Assembly (NCBI GenBank): GCA_964006375.1
Contig: OZ023270.1
Span: 73,250,082-73,314,081, forward strand
DNA: 64,000 nucleotides
Reading direction: 5' to 3'
Origin: Tillus elongatus
Lineage: Eukaryota > Arthropoda > Insecta > Coleoptera > Cleridae
The position numbers and the translations under genes were made by a program. Shown piece by piece: positions 1 to 10,652 of the stretch (the stretch's first letter is position 1; every line of letters begins with the position of its first letter). Below the pieces are notes generated by a model. That model saw nothing but the letters and a program-made list of their open reading frames with translations, did not search any database and was not told where the DNA came from.

Positions 1-66
1 ATTATAAGCCAGTGCCACGGAGCGGCGCAGTTCCTTACACATCACCAATAGAAACACATATAGGCG
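1..66 (+). CDS. Partial exon of the Ig gene: linker peptide upstream of Ig domain 1
   Basis: Frame 3 is open from the window start and ends at a strong donor (GCG|GTGAGT, GT at 67-68) in phase 1. The next exon needs two bases to complete a codon, so the phases join as Gly. The peptide ends GAVPYTSPIETHIG, a Pro/Ser/Thr-rich linker like those at the ends of the later B exons. Its 5' boundary lies outside the window. The length is short, so an untranslated exon remains possible. Confidence 0.5.
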
Positions 67-689
67 GTGAGTATATATTTCATTTGATTTTCGTCTTAAG
101 CTCTTAATTTTTTTTTAACTGACTTATTACGAGAATGCGCTAAAACATCAGTTGATTTAATTTTGATGGAAAAGTATTTGATTTTTTAAGAGATTTTACT
201 TACAAACATTACTACTACTATTATTACTATACTATTACTATTACTAAGTACTAAATGCGATGCCGATGACTCAATTACAAAATTTGATATTCCACCCTTA
301 TATGATTGACAACTACTTGAATTTTATGAGAAAATGCCATGCCGGTCGTGATGTTTGAATTTACGTTCTTAAGAAAATCTCGTAAAACGATATATTACTC
401 GATTTTCAATGTTACATGCCCGAGATTTTTATTATATTCAAAGTATACTTAACAATTAATTACAGAATTAGTAGAATTGCCATTGAAACACATCCCACGA
501 CCGTTTTGGTTCTATATGCCGTCTTATGTTTAAGTTTAAAGATAAAAGAAACTATTTTAGAGTCATTTTTATAGAGACTTGGCTTGATTTTGTTTACATT
601 TCTAGTATATTATGCGAAGGCATAATATATTAGAATAATTTTACCTTCTTTTTTGTTCTCTTCTATGTTTTTTTGTCTTTCATAAGTTG
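67..689. other. Intron sequence, no gene seen
   Basis: AT-rich intron between the first exon and Ig domain 1. A short degenerate (ACT/ATT)n run sits near 210-251. Nothing else recognisable. Confidence 0.5.
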
Positions 690-2095
690 CCAATAAGTGT
701 ATGAAGATCGTTCCTGCAATCACCTGTATTGCTCTTGTTGCCAGTGCTCTATATGCACTTGCTATTCTGATGGCTACCTTCCTCTGCGCTCTTTAGATCT
801 TTTTTCTACGCCTTGTCTTTGACAACATGGCCTTCCATGCTGGTGCGCCATACAGTATGATTGAGTTTACCACACTACTCAGCACTCTCCTTCTCTCTGG
901 TTTTAGTCCACCGATATTTAGCATTGGACGCCCTAGCTTTGAAACCATCATGTCTGCTTCGCCACTACTCTTTCTATGTGTAAACCTCTATTCATGTTAT
1001 GTCCTACTTGTACGCCGATATAGTTCAGGCTTGTCTGCGACTTAATATCTGCATTCCCCACCTTGACGGTTACTGTTCTCAGTGATCTTCGTCCCATTAG
1101 CACTATACTTTCAGTTTAGTGAGGCGCGAGTTGTGGACCACTTTTTCCATCCAGTTTTCCACTGTTGCCACTTACCACATGATATTATCTTCTATGTCAG
1201 CCTTGTTTCCTCCGCTTACAACCAGCGCACAATCATCTGCATACCCCATAATAGCCATGTTGTTTACGGACTGCATATTAAAAACGCTATCGTAATACAA
1301 GTTCAACAGTGTTGGTCCTAGGATGGACGCCTGAGGTACGCCACATGTGACCTGCATCTGATATTTCTAACCAACCAGTAACGGTTTATCTTCCAGGTAA
1401 CTACATACTATTTTCAGTAGCTATGGCTGAACTGAACTTCTTAGCACTGCGTATATGCCTCTCCATGGTGCTGTATCGAATGCATGTTTAATGTCCAATG
1501 TTACCATGGCCACAAACCTGTTTTTATTGCCTTCGCCCTGCTTCCCTTATTTCTTCATCTGTACAAGGTGGAATATCCTCCGACTTCACTTCCAGTCTCG
1601 ACCATTCTTTGACTTGGTGTATAGGAAACAATTCGTGCGCTATCTTAATTTGTTCATCATCACTTATTGTCATTGGTGTTCTTGTACCAATTTTACCTGT
1701 CACAATATTGTACCCTAGTCCCCAAATGTCATCATATATTTCTTTTGAAAGAGAGTCCCATTCTTGTTTCTTTGCCTTTGTTATTGCTGTCTTAATTTCT
1801 TTCTGCTTTCCCTGTATTGGCTCTGTGCTTCTCTATCTTTTGTGATGTCTTTTTTTCCTATTGACTAGTGAATTTCCTTCTTGCCTTCGTAGATTCAGTT
1901 TTGATTTTGGCATTCTCTTCATTCCACCAATATGCACCTTTTCGTCAGCCGCATTGCTGTTTCCTTTTCAGGCACACCTAACACGCCCTATCCAGTGCTC
2001 TATTCAGGTCTTTGACAGTACCTTAATAGTTTTTATGCTTTGTTTGTCTCTTTATTTGTTCTAGTATTTTCCCGTTCCACGCTATTGGGTCTTTT
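690..2095 (-). mobile_element. R1-like non-LTR retrotransposon fragment (copy A), keeps the RT YADD box
   Basis: On the minus strand the segment reads from the endonuclease-RT linker (about 2095-1500, several frames) into reverse transcriptase. Residues coded at 1357-1172 include CGVPQASILGPTLLN and MGYADDCALVV, which are RT motifs. It continues into the post-RT region to about 690, where homology with the neighbouring copy ends, so the C-terminal Cys-His end is absent. The reading frame is broken by stops and shifts. It is closely similar to 2690-3508 and lies head to tail with that copy. The R1 assignment rests on motif style only. Confidence 0.75.
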
Positions 2096-2099
2096 TTTC

Positions 2100-3535
2100 T
2101 CATAGCGGAGGTGAATGCTTTTTACGCAGACCGGTGGCTGGCGCTTGCGCGATCTGACACTAACCGGTACTGTGGTGACTCCCCTTCCCTCCAGGTCGGG
2201 ACTACCCACTAAACACCCCCTTGAAACCTAGATACGTGGCGGAAACCACTCACTGGCATTGCTTCACCACGTCCCTAACTCTTGTTGTTTTCAAAACATC
2301 TACATCCTGTTTACATCCTCCTTTGACTTCATTATTTCTGCAATCCCTCTCTCCACAGTATTCCATACCCTTTCACTTCCCAGCATATGCTCCACCTATC
2401 TGCTGTTAAATCACTGACAATGTCTTTATACATTTGTTCTCTAAGTTGCGACCATCTTGCGCACTCAAAAACCGTGTGTTCTGGTGTATCTCTGTCACCA
2501 CAATACGTACAGTTCTCTTTGTCGACTATTTTCATTTTACTCAGGTAAGACCTGAAACGCCCATGACCTGACAGAAACTGGGTAAAATAGTAACCCACTT
2601 CCCCATGCTGTCTCGATACCCATGTCTGTATGTGTGGGATGAGCCTCTTTGTCCACTGAGATGTTGACATTTCCTCTTGCCTTCTTTTTTCCTTCCCTTA
2701 TATTTTCGTGTCTTTCGTAAGTTACCTCTCTTGCGAATAAGTGTATAGTGATTGTTCCCGCAATCGCCTGTATTGCTTTCGTTGCCACCGTTCTATATGC
2801 GCTTGCTATTCTGACGGCTACCTTCCTCTGTGCCCCCTCAATCATTTTTCTATACTTTGTCTTTGAAAGCACGTTTTTCCATGCTGGTGCACCGTACAGT
2901 ATGACTGAGTTTACCATACTACTCAGCACTCTCCTTCTCCCTGGTTTTGGTCCACCGATATTTGGCATCAGACGCCCTAGCTTTGCAACCATCATGTCTG
3001 ATTTTGCCACTACTCTTTCTATGTGCACCCCCATGTTCATGTTATGTCATATTTGTATACCGAGGTAGTTCAGGCTTGTCTGCGACTGAATTTCTGCATT
3101 CCCCACCGTGACGGTTACTGTTCTCAGTGTTCTTCGACCCACTAGCACTATACTTTCAGTTTTGTGGGGCGCGAGTTGTAGACCACTTTTTGGCATCCAG
3201 TTTTCCACTTTTGCCACTGACCAGTAGACAAGTTCCACAGTGTTGGTCCCAGGACTGACCCTTGAGGCACGCCACATGTAACCTGCATCCGATATTTCTG
3301 TCCAATCAGTAGTTGTCTGTTTTCCAGGTAACTACATACTATTTTCAGCATATATGGTTCAACCTGCCTCTTTCTTAACACTTCGTATATGCCTCTCCAC
3401 GGTGTTGTATTGAACGCGTTTTTTACGTCCAATGTTACCATGGCCACAAACCTGTTTTTAATGCTTTCTTTCCTTGCCACGTCCTGTACTTTTTTTACAG
3501 CATCCATCGTCGAGCGCCCCTTGCGGTAACGCTAG
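2100..3535 (-). mobile_element. R1-like non-LTR retrotransposon fragment (copy B), RT catalytic box deleted
   Basis: Minus strand, 5'-truncated near 3535 (the sequence begins with a RKGRSTMDAV-type RT motif). RT motifs LDVKNAFNTTPW and GVPQGSVLGPTLWN follow (3507-3230), then sequence jumps directly to the thumb region (WSVAKVENWMPKSGL, LNYLGIQI). The roughly 145 bp carrying YADD in copy A are missing. The C-terminal part (2670-2332) has FLSGHGRFRSYL and a C-x2-C-x7-H-x4-C zinc knuckle (CTYCGDRDTPEHTVFEC), typical of R1-type ORF2 ends. The 3' untranslated sequence runs to about 2100. Not functional. Confidence 0.8.
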
Positions 3536-4170
3536 TGGGTTAACATTCAGGCTACGAGCTCGCCAAGGGATTCGGCTGTTACAGTTTATCCATCTAAGGG
3601 GATATCTTTTATTTAGTCAACTTCGCACTTAAACACAAAAGTGTTGTGGTGCACCGTCTTGCATAAAATCCGTATTTCACCTTAAATTTAAGAGTAGATC
3701 AATTAGATTCGTGAAACCATTTTGTAGAAAATTTAGGTACGAATTATCATTTGGATTTGCTGATAAGTGATATGGACCTAAGATATGATTGTCAATTATC
3801 CCACACTAAACATTAATCTTAAATTCAGGCTGAAAATGACGATATACCGCCACATGACGATTTTTGTTCCCCACATATATTTATTTTTCAAGTTGAATAC
3901 ACTCTGCTTAGTAAAGGTAGCTTTATTTAAAAAATCTGCATTATGTTTATTTCTGAAAGAATGGTAATACTGTAGTCTAGCTGGAAAATCAGCTAGTAAT
4001 AAATTCTGTACAGATGTGGGGTGAAAAATAGCCTTCGCCATTGCGCAATCTGGAGCCTCCAACCTGTTAAATAAACCTGGTGCTAAAGTTATGAACCAAT
4101 AATCAATATTATAAGTGATCCTTCGTACTTGCAATCAGCTTATTTTTAATTTTTACAATATTAATGGCAG
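3536..4170. other. Intron sequence, no gene seen
   Basis: AT-rich, ends at the acceptor TTAATGGCAG (4161-4170). No element recognised. Confidence 0.45.
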
Positions 4171-4373
4171 GTCTAATGGATGATGATCAACCAAAAATCA
4201 CAAGTATATCACCTCCGCAAGCAAAAATTGTTGGTGAAGATGTGGTCTTAATGTGTACAGTGGAAAATCTTGGCCATTATCATGTATATTGGAAAAACGA
4301 TGATGGTCTCCCGATTTCGAAAGATGATGAACGTTATATACCTGACCGTAGATTTGAACCTGTAGTTGATTTG
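4171..4373 (+). CDS. Ig domain 1, A exon
   Basis: Acceptor AG at 4169-4170, donor GTGAGT from 4374. Enters with two bases (phase 1) and ends in phase 0. It codes the front half of a V-type Ig fold: SPPQAKIVGEDVVLMCTVEN holds the first disulphide Cys, HVYWKNDDG the core Trp, and the exon ends DRRFEPVVDL. The matching back half is at 10111. A (TA)n array starts 11 bases past the donor. Confidence 0.85.
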
Positions 4374-4382
4374 GTGAGTATT

Positions 4383-4384
<2 letters not shown>

Positions 4385-4429
<45 letters not shown>
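4385..4429. repeat. (TA)n microsatellite
   Basis: Pure TA dinucleotide run just inside the intron after Ig domain 1 A exon. Confidence 0.97.
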
Positions 4430-4431
<2 letters not shown>

Positions 4432-4546
4432 CACAAACCATACATTCACAAGCTTATACATAGCAAGTCTATCTAGATGTAATTTTCAAATACGGCATGC
4501 TTAACCTCGTATTGAATTCTAAGAGATTCAGATGAAAGTGACCACC

Positions 4547-4549
<3 letters not shown>

Positions 4550-4628
<79 letters not shown>
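4550..4628. repeat. (TA)n microsatellite
   Basis: Pure TA run, preceded by AGTGACCACCATG. The inverted copy of that 13-mer flanks the (TA)n at 6569-6648. Confidence 0.97.
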
Positions 4629-4630
<2 letters not shown>

Positions 4631-6566
4631 ATATAAAGTGTTGCAAGCTAGGGTTTTTACCACCGTAAATAATTTTAATTTGATATAAAATTGCCCCACG
4701 ATTGGGTGTCAAATGAAATAAAGTGTTGGTTATTTAGGAATTTTATTACTGTATTTATTTACAGTAAATTAGAAATTATTTTATTCTTGAGGAGATAGTG
4801 TTTATATGTGGTTTTTGATACTTATTGTATATAGAATTTTGTTGTATGTTAATTTGTCAATTTAATAAACAAGTTTTGCTTTACTACCCCAAGTTTATGG
4901 GTGTCAATTATTAATAAACGAAAAGAAATAATTTTTATGTTGATAAATGGTTTATAATGTAATATTTGTGTGTAATAAATAAATAAATGAAAATTTGTGA
5001 TGGTCGTATTGTTTGTGGTATTTGACACACTAAAGAAAAACTTACCATTTATTCATATACTGGTATATTTACTTGTTCCTTTTCTTTGTTGTTGTCGCCT
5101 CGGCTAGCTATTAAATGATCGAAAGATCAAAACGACACTATCTGAGGGATTTCTAATAGGTTCAGGTCTCTTCCTTACCTATGTAACTTTATAAATTGCT
5201 GTGAAATTTATTTAACCTTGTTTTTTTCTTACACTCTGTCGTTGTATATATACCAAATAATCAAAAATAAACCCTAATTCTTCCTTTTTTAACAAAACAA
5301 CAATATAACTTTATTGAATACTAAATAAAGGTGACAAACATCGTTAAAATATGTCTTAATTACTCTACAAAATTGTTTGTCTCAAATTTTAATAACCCCC
5401 ACAAATTTTAGGCCAATATATTATTTAAAGATTTGTATTAAATTTTTCTAATTTAAATTTTATTGACCAATAAACCTTTTTTATATGAAAGGTATTGCAA
5501 TAAGTTTTATTCAGTTTTACTTTTATGGAACTAAGTGTTAGGCAACTCCTCTTGACTGTCTTGTTGTAATATGGGTTGTATACCCGCTGAATCTCTGAAT
5601 TTATGCAGAATTGTATGGTCGCTCCTCCAGTAGTGGACTTTTTAAGTATTATTGTAAATAAATATGGCAGATGTTGACTTTACTATCTTTGTAGTAGTTA
5701 AAATTTGAAGAAATTGGCTTTATATTTAAAAGTTTATCCACTTGTATGTAGCTTTACTGCTGTGTATCTAATTATTCAGTTATTACGTAAGTATTTTAAT
5801 ATTTATTTTTGAAAAACTCACTCTTTGATATTCTTGTAGGCGCTGGCTATCCAACTGTTGATATTATTTTTCTTATAATTCAAGTTCGAACTGTTCTTTG
5901 TATTTTTTCAAGAAGATTTTCAAAAAATGCTGCTTCTGCCTTCCAATCTCGCCAAAAAGTTGTTGTTATTTTTTTCCATCTTTTTTACCAAACTGCTGTT
6001 GCCAGAGTTTCCTCTCTATAGCCCTCTTGTCCCAACAACAATGCCTTTCATTTTCTTATCACTTAGGATACCTGGCAGGCATTGTTGTTCAAGATTTAAT
6101 TTTTACATGTTTCCTTAACCTAATTTACAGATTGACAGTTCCCACCTAATCATATGTTCACACTTTCTACAACTATTTCTTAACCTATGAAACATCAAAT
6201 TATCTTAACCTAAATATTTACATCTGTCAGAACCAACTTATCCACAGTACATTATTAATATTATTTCACTATCGTTCTTATCGAGTCTTGTTAAACGGGC
6301 ACCTTATATTATACACATGTTTACTTAAAATTACACTCATCTACATACATCAGTTTTTCCTTATTTTCGTATACACACTTGGGTCAAATGGATTTATCTT
6401 TTTGAATTTTTACAATTTTTCTAATATACCAAGGTATGTTTTCCTTAGGTGATTGTGCCTGTGTGGTCCGTATGAGTGTATTCATATTTTCTTTGTTGAT
6501 TTTACGTCTATAATTGTGTAAGTCTATATGTATATGTGTGTGTATTTCAGCCGCCGCTCTTATAAA

Positions 6567-6568
<2 letters not shown>
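4629..6568. other. Intron sequence, no gene seen
   Basis: AT-rich and without recognisable coding sequence. Two loosely similar segments (about 4692-4712 and 4887-4908, CCCC-ACGATTGGGTGTCAA-like) hint at decayed LTR-element DNA, but no LTR or coding domain can be shown. Confidence 0.4.

Positions 6569-6648
<80 letters not shown>
6569..6648. repeat. (TA)n microsatellite
   Basis: Pure TA run followed by TACATGGTGGTCACTT, the reverse complement of the sequence flanking the array at 4550. Confidence 0.97.
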
Positions 6649-6652
<4 letters not shown>

Positions 6653-6975
6653 CATGGTGGTCACTTTTACCTGGCTTACTATTGGGATTTCCCAAACCAT
6701 GCGAGATACAGAGTTGGAGTTGGTTAAATTAAAAAAAAGTGCAACATTTTATGCAAATTTATTATTTGAAAACGAGTTCTGGATATCTTTTATAGTGACT
6801 GAAATATCCTGAAAAAACTAAAAACTTGAATATTCTTTATTTCTTAAGACATTTTTGTTATCAAGTCAAATCTCACTAGAATTGGTGAGTTTCTAAAACT
6901 GGCATGTGCTGTCAACATGTTTCGGTCGAATTCTGACATTTTTTGGTATGGTGTAAGTCTGTGCATATGGACCAC
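6649..6975. other. Intron sequence, possible 3' tail of the gypsy element
   Basis: Directly downstream (minus strand) of the integrase tail of the gypsy relic. No 3' LTR matching 9296-9691 is visible, so the element is truncated here or has lost its 3' end. Confidence 0.4.
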
Positions 6976-7131
6976 CTACATCTTACTCTTCGGGCTCCTC
7001 TGAATGCGATAGACAACGCTATTGATCCCTTTGATCACCTTATTCGGACCTAATTTCTTTAGTTTAGCTAACAGTCGCTTGCGTCGTACTGGCTTGTAGA
7101 ACAACACCCGATCTTCTTCTTTAAAACCAGC
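6976..7131 (-). pseudogene. Integrase C-terminal remnant (GPY/F-type module) of the gypsy relic
   Basis: After an in-frame stop the minus strand codes AGFKEEDRVLFYKPVRRKR, then LKKLGPNKVIK and VVYRIQRSPKSKM before a stop at 6976-6978. This is the characteristic tail of Ty3/gypsy integrases (the GPY position is altered). It follows DRMKTRYDV, coded at the 3' end of the upstream frame, so the reading continues through the stop. Confidence 0.7.
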
Positions 7132-8343
7132 TCAATTAGGTGGCACGTCATAACGGGTCTTCATGCGGTCGGTTTTTATTCGTATATGTATTCCGACAGT
7201 AGAGTGGATGGTTTCCCTTCTCGTTAATATGTCGGGGCTTCCTTCAAGCAAAGTTCTTAGGTGGTACTGGTTCTTCCGTGTAGTTGCTGTTGTTCTGATG
7301 TTTCTACTTGCACAAATATCTTGGCAGGCTCTATTCATCCTTTCGACATCGGCTCTGTTCCAACAAATGTGTTTACTGGTATTTTCCTGGATTAGCTTCA
7401 CATTTACGTGGTCTTTGCACCCTTCGTCTTGTATTTCTCTCATACTTTCTTCTCCACTTGTTTCTGGCTGGGTAACTGGGTCGTCTCTTCCTCTCACAGC
7501 TCTTTTCACTGGAATTGCACTTTCACGGCAGGCATTGATATTTTCCTCTGTGGTGATTTTCCGCACTACCAAGGTACCGCCAGTCGACATTCTTATTTCT
7601 TCACCGCCGATAGTCAGGATGTTCGTCCCATGATCAAGTTTAGCGCACTGACCTTGCAGTATGTCTAAGCCAATTATAATCGGGTCTGATATGGCGGCGA
7701 CTATGGCTATCTGATTTGCCTTCCATGTCCCAATTTGCAGCTCGACGTCAGTTTCGCCAAATACCTGGATCCGATCGGCTGCATTTACTCTGTACACTCT
7801 GTCTGGTTCTCTTACTCGCCATATTGGAACCATGTCGCGGCGAATAATCGTCCTGGGTGCGCCTGTGTCGACGACCATCTGAGTCTTATTACCGCTTGCG
7901 TATCCGTTTACGACAAGAGCGCTGCCAGAATCGCTAACCTGAGAAATGGTTACCGGCCTTAGCTTCACTTTCTCCCTTACGCGTGATCTTATAGCGCAAC
8001 ATTCGCCCCTTATATGTCCCACCTTGCCGCAGTTACAGCAGTGCAAGGCATTTTCACGGTGAACTCTTATTGGGTGTCCATGAGACGTCGGCCTTATTTG
8101 TTCTGTTCTTTTCTTTAGTAGCTGCATGATCTTGGATGAATCTGTTTTATTTTCTTCTTGGACTTGGAGACGGCGAACTTTCATATGACTTTCCGACGCT
8201 TGCTTTACCACTTCAAACTCCAAGGCATGTGCCAAAGCATCGTTCAAGTTTTTGTGTCTTGCCATCCTCAGCGCCTCTTGCGTGTCGGTATCTCTGATGG
8301 CGTCAATGAAGGTTTGCACCGACAGCTGGTTTAAAAACTCCAT
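7132..8343 (-). pseudogene. gag C-terminus and aspartic protease of the gypsy relic
   Basis: A 403-residue open stretch. The N-terminal part (EFLNQLSVQTFIDAIRD, NLNDALAHALEFEV) is gypsy gag capsid. A CCHC zinc knuckle follows (CNCGKVGHIRGEC), then the retropepsin motif VVDTGAPRTII and the flap/ILG-type region IIGLDILQG. The last about 80 residues belong to integrase (TDRMKTRYDV) after the internal deletion. It has no true start here and is joined by a frameshift to the upstream frame at 8761-8303. Confidence 0.8.
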
Positions 8344-9126
8344 TGGAGCTATGGGGTAGGCTAATCGCAGCAGTTTGACAACGTCGGCGTGGAGATGTTT
8401 CTTCCGGTTTCTGACAACGATTTTTCAACTGCAATCGGTACAACTGTTGTAAATGCTGATCGCCAAACCTCATTTCTAGTTGATGTCTAATGCTGTCAAA
8501 ACTCAGCGGTTCTTCCCTGGGAATACCTTGAAGCACATCTAGAGCATCTCCTCTAAGAACTACAATTAATGAAGTCGCTTTCTCTCTATCGCCCCAACCA
8601 TTTGCTGTAGCAGCGGCTTCGAACTGGCGTAGATAAATACCCCATGGGACTGAACCATCAAATGTGGAAACCTTAATTCTTATGTGGCTATCTTCAAGTC
8701 TCATGTTGCCCTTGACTAGAGTAGCATACTTATTTTCTAGTGATTGTATCTTCTGATGCACTTCCTCTTTATATTCGTCAGCTTGTCATGTACATCGTCG
8801 CTGATACTTACTCGACATTCTACTTGCTGGAAGATGTCGTCTTTTACCTGCTTCATACGTTCGTCCACACACGAAGTAATATTCTCAATTCTGCTGGCTT
8901 GTTCTTGCAGAATTTTCTTTGTTTCTTCATCTCTTCTTCTGGCTTCTTCGTCTCTGTTTCGGGCCTCTTCATCTCTTTTTCTCATTTCTTCTTTGACTTC
9001 TTCGTCCCTTTTTCTCAGTTCCTGTTTTATCTCTTCGTCTCTTTTTCTGGCCTCCTCTTTCATTTCTTTAATCAATTCCAATAGCTGGGCGTCTATTTGG
9101 GCTGTTATGCTGCGTGTCTTTAGCAT
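8303..9126 (-). pseudogene. gag N-terminal part of the gypsy relic, frameshifted
   Basis: The frame 9126-8737 codes a charged coiled coil rich in RKRDEEV-type heptads. A frameshift near 8750 leads to 8761-8303 with KVSTFDGSVPWGIYLRQFE and the capsid motif RGDALDVLQGIP, characteristic of gypsy gag. A second shift near 8340-8400 connects to the protease frame. The poly-charged repeat is probably slippage-prone. Confidence 0.75.
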
Positions 9127-9274
9127 AGACGTACTTAAAGCTGGTAAACAGTTTATTCTGTTTCAAGAACACACCCAGTTATGACTTACCGCTGACACTG
9201 ATCTTCCAGAGATTTTAGAAATTGTCACGTTGTTCAACGAATATTCTGAAAAATATTTCTACTAGCAGCTTGAA

Positions 9275-9292
9275 AATCCCACTTCTGACACA
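9275..9292 (-). other. Primer-binding site, tRNA-Leu type
   Basis: The minus strand reads TGTGTCAGAAGTGGGATT directly beside the LTR end. It matches the complement of an insect tRNA-Leu acceptor/T-arm (TGGTGTCAGAAGTGGGAT) with one difference at the CCA end. Position 3 bases after the LTR is as expected for Ty3/gypsy. Confidence 0.65.
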
Positions 9293-9295
9293 AGT

Positions 9296-9691
9296 TGTTA
9301 CGTTCCACGGGATTCTGGATTTGTTGACTAACAAAACACAGCTTTTCAAACTACTATTTTATTATAACCAACTATTTTCCAACACCTGTGTCAACTAAAA
9401 TATATCTCTTCTCTATTATTAAATGTCCATAGAACTATATTCCACTATCGCCTTCTATGATCGCTTCCTATAGACCAACACTTACTGTTAACTCGCTTTA
9501 TACTCTATGATCACTTTCACACCACCTTATTCAATACTAAACTAACTTACTCTGTACACCGCTCGTCTATTTATACTGTCTATAGAGATGCTAGACATTC
9601 TACACTATTCTACACCTGTCACTTCTGGTATCTTCTAGAAATATCGTTCTAGAGTGTTCGCTGTTACCAACACACCACCATAGAAGTAACA
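9296..9691 (-). repeat. 5' LTR of the gypsy relic
   Basis: A 396-bp segment bounded by the short inverted repeat TGTTAC...GTAACA, lying immediately upstream of the primer-binding site on the minus strand. It has no partner LTR in the window. Confidence 0.65.
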
Positions 9692-10110
9692 AGGTCCCTA
9701 AACTTATTTCTTATAGACAAATGTGACAATATGTTTCTATACCATCATTATAATTTAGAAAACTATTTTATTATTCTCGAAATAACATATAAATTGTAGC
9801 TAAATTTCTTCTAATTCCTGAAAGCGTTATTAAGCATTTAATAAAGGCATCTAGATTTTTATTAATATATTTCTACAGGGTGTTATACTGACTACCAATT
9901 ATCAGAAAATTATCTAGATATAATTTAGATGTTAAGTTAAGTTTGTAAAGGTCATGTACTATATAAGACGTTGCAATATGAAGCGATGCACATGTGAATG
10001 TATGTTGCTTATTGCTAGTTGATAATTTATTTTTACGATATCTTAAAAAAATTCTCCATTGCAGTAAATCTATTTTCACAGTCAACTAAATATAAATATC
10101 GTGTTTTCAG
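9692..10110. other. Intron sequence, no gene seen
   Basis: AT-rich, ends at the acceptor GTGTTTTCAG (10101-10110). Confidence 0.45.
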
Positions 10111-10255
10111 GCTTCATCAAGATACATTTTAAGAATAAGAAATGTTGAAGTCAGAGATTCGAAAAATCCATACCGATGTATCATAAGTGAAAGCAGTTCA
10201 AGTGCACCCATCACAAGCCAAGAAACTAGAATTCAAGTCAGGGATCCATCAAATT
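10111..10255 (+). CDS. Ig domain 1, B exon
   Basis: Phase 0 entry after a polypyrimidine acceptor, phase 1 exit at donor GTGAGT (10256). Codes ASSRYILRIRNVEVRDS, then NPYRCIISE with the second disulphide Cys, then the G-strand/linker ETRIQVRDPSN. The usual D-x-G before Tyr-x-Cys is replaced by DSKNP, so this domain is slightly divergent. The next intron is only 84 bp. Confidence 0.85.
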
Positions 10256-10339
10256 GTGAGTTCTAAAGATGTATAATTTATTTTTTTATTGCTGGTAGGT
10301 CCTTTAAATATTCAGTGTATTTCTTTTATATTTTGGTAG

Positions 10340-10533
10340 CATACCAACGGACTCCCAAAGTTTCATTTATATCGCAGCCGCAAGAAAAAACTGTAGGAGA
10401 AGAGACAGTGTTATCCTGTACTGTACAAAATGTAGGAGATGGTCAAGTCGTTTGGTCGCAAAATGGCTTACCTATAACCGCAGATACCAACGTTATACTT
10501 GTTGATCCCAGGCTTAGCTTACTTAAAGACGAA
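10340..10533 (+). CDS. Ig domain 2, A exon
   Basis: Begins after TTTTGGTAG with two bases that complete a Ser codon, ends phase 0 before GTAAGT. Codes FISQPQEKTVGEETVLSC (first Cys), VQNVGDGQVVWSQNGLPI (core Trp) and VDPRLSLLKDE. Confidence 0.88.
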
Positions 10534-10652
10534 GTAAGTATAATATAAAAACAACAGTAATAACTGAAATCAAATCAAAGTTTATTCACCAATCAAGTAA
10601 TAAAGAACTGATTAGTCTGGTCAACATATAGAAATCAAAATATAAAAATTAC

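Larger units (their letters stand above)
6976..9691 (-). mobile_element. Ty3/gypsy LTR retrotransposon relic, RT-RNase H-most of integrase deleted
   Basis: Read on the minus strand: LTR (9691-9296), primer-binding site, gag, CCHC knuckle, aspartic protease, then directly the last part of integrase. The roughly 2.5-3 kb that normally code reverse transcriptase, RNase H and the integrase catalytic core are absent; the junction lies near 7250-7330. There are at least two frameshifts in gag-pro and one in-frame TGA near 7130. No second LTR is found. This is a dead, internally deleted copy sitting in the intron between exons 4171-4373 and 10111-10255. Confidence 0.8.

Noticed and set aside
827..3068. 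Open frames on the + strand in 827-3068
   Set aside because: Antisense shadows of the R1-like RT on the minus strand.
4469..4712. Open frames made of IYIYIY repeats (also at 6514, 25234, 28140, 42080, 49052, 51913)
   Set aside because: They are translations of (TA)n microsatellites, open in several frames and both strands.
4692..4908. Primer-binding-site-like CCCCACGATTGGGTGTCAA suggesting an LTR element
   Set aside because: No LTR pair, gag or pol motifs nearby; too short to support.
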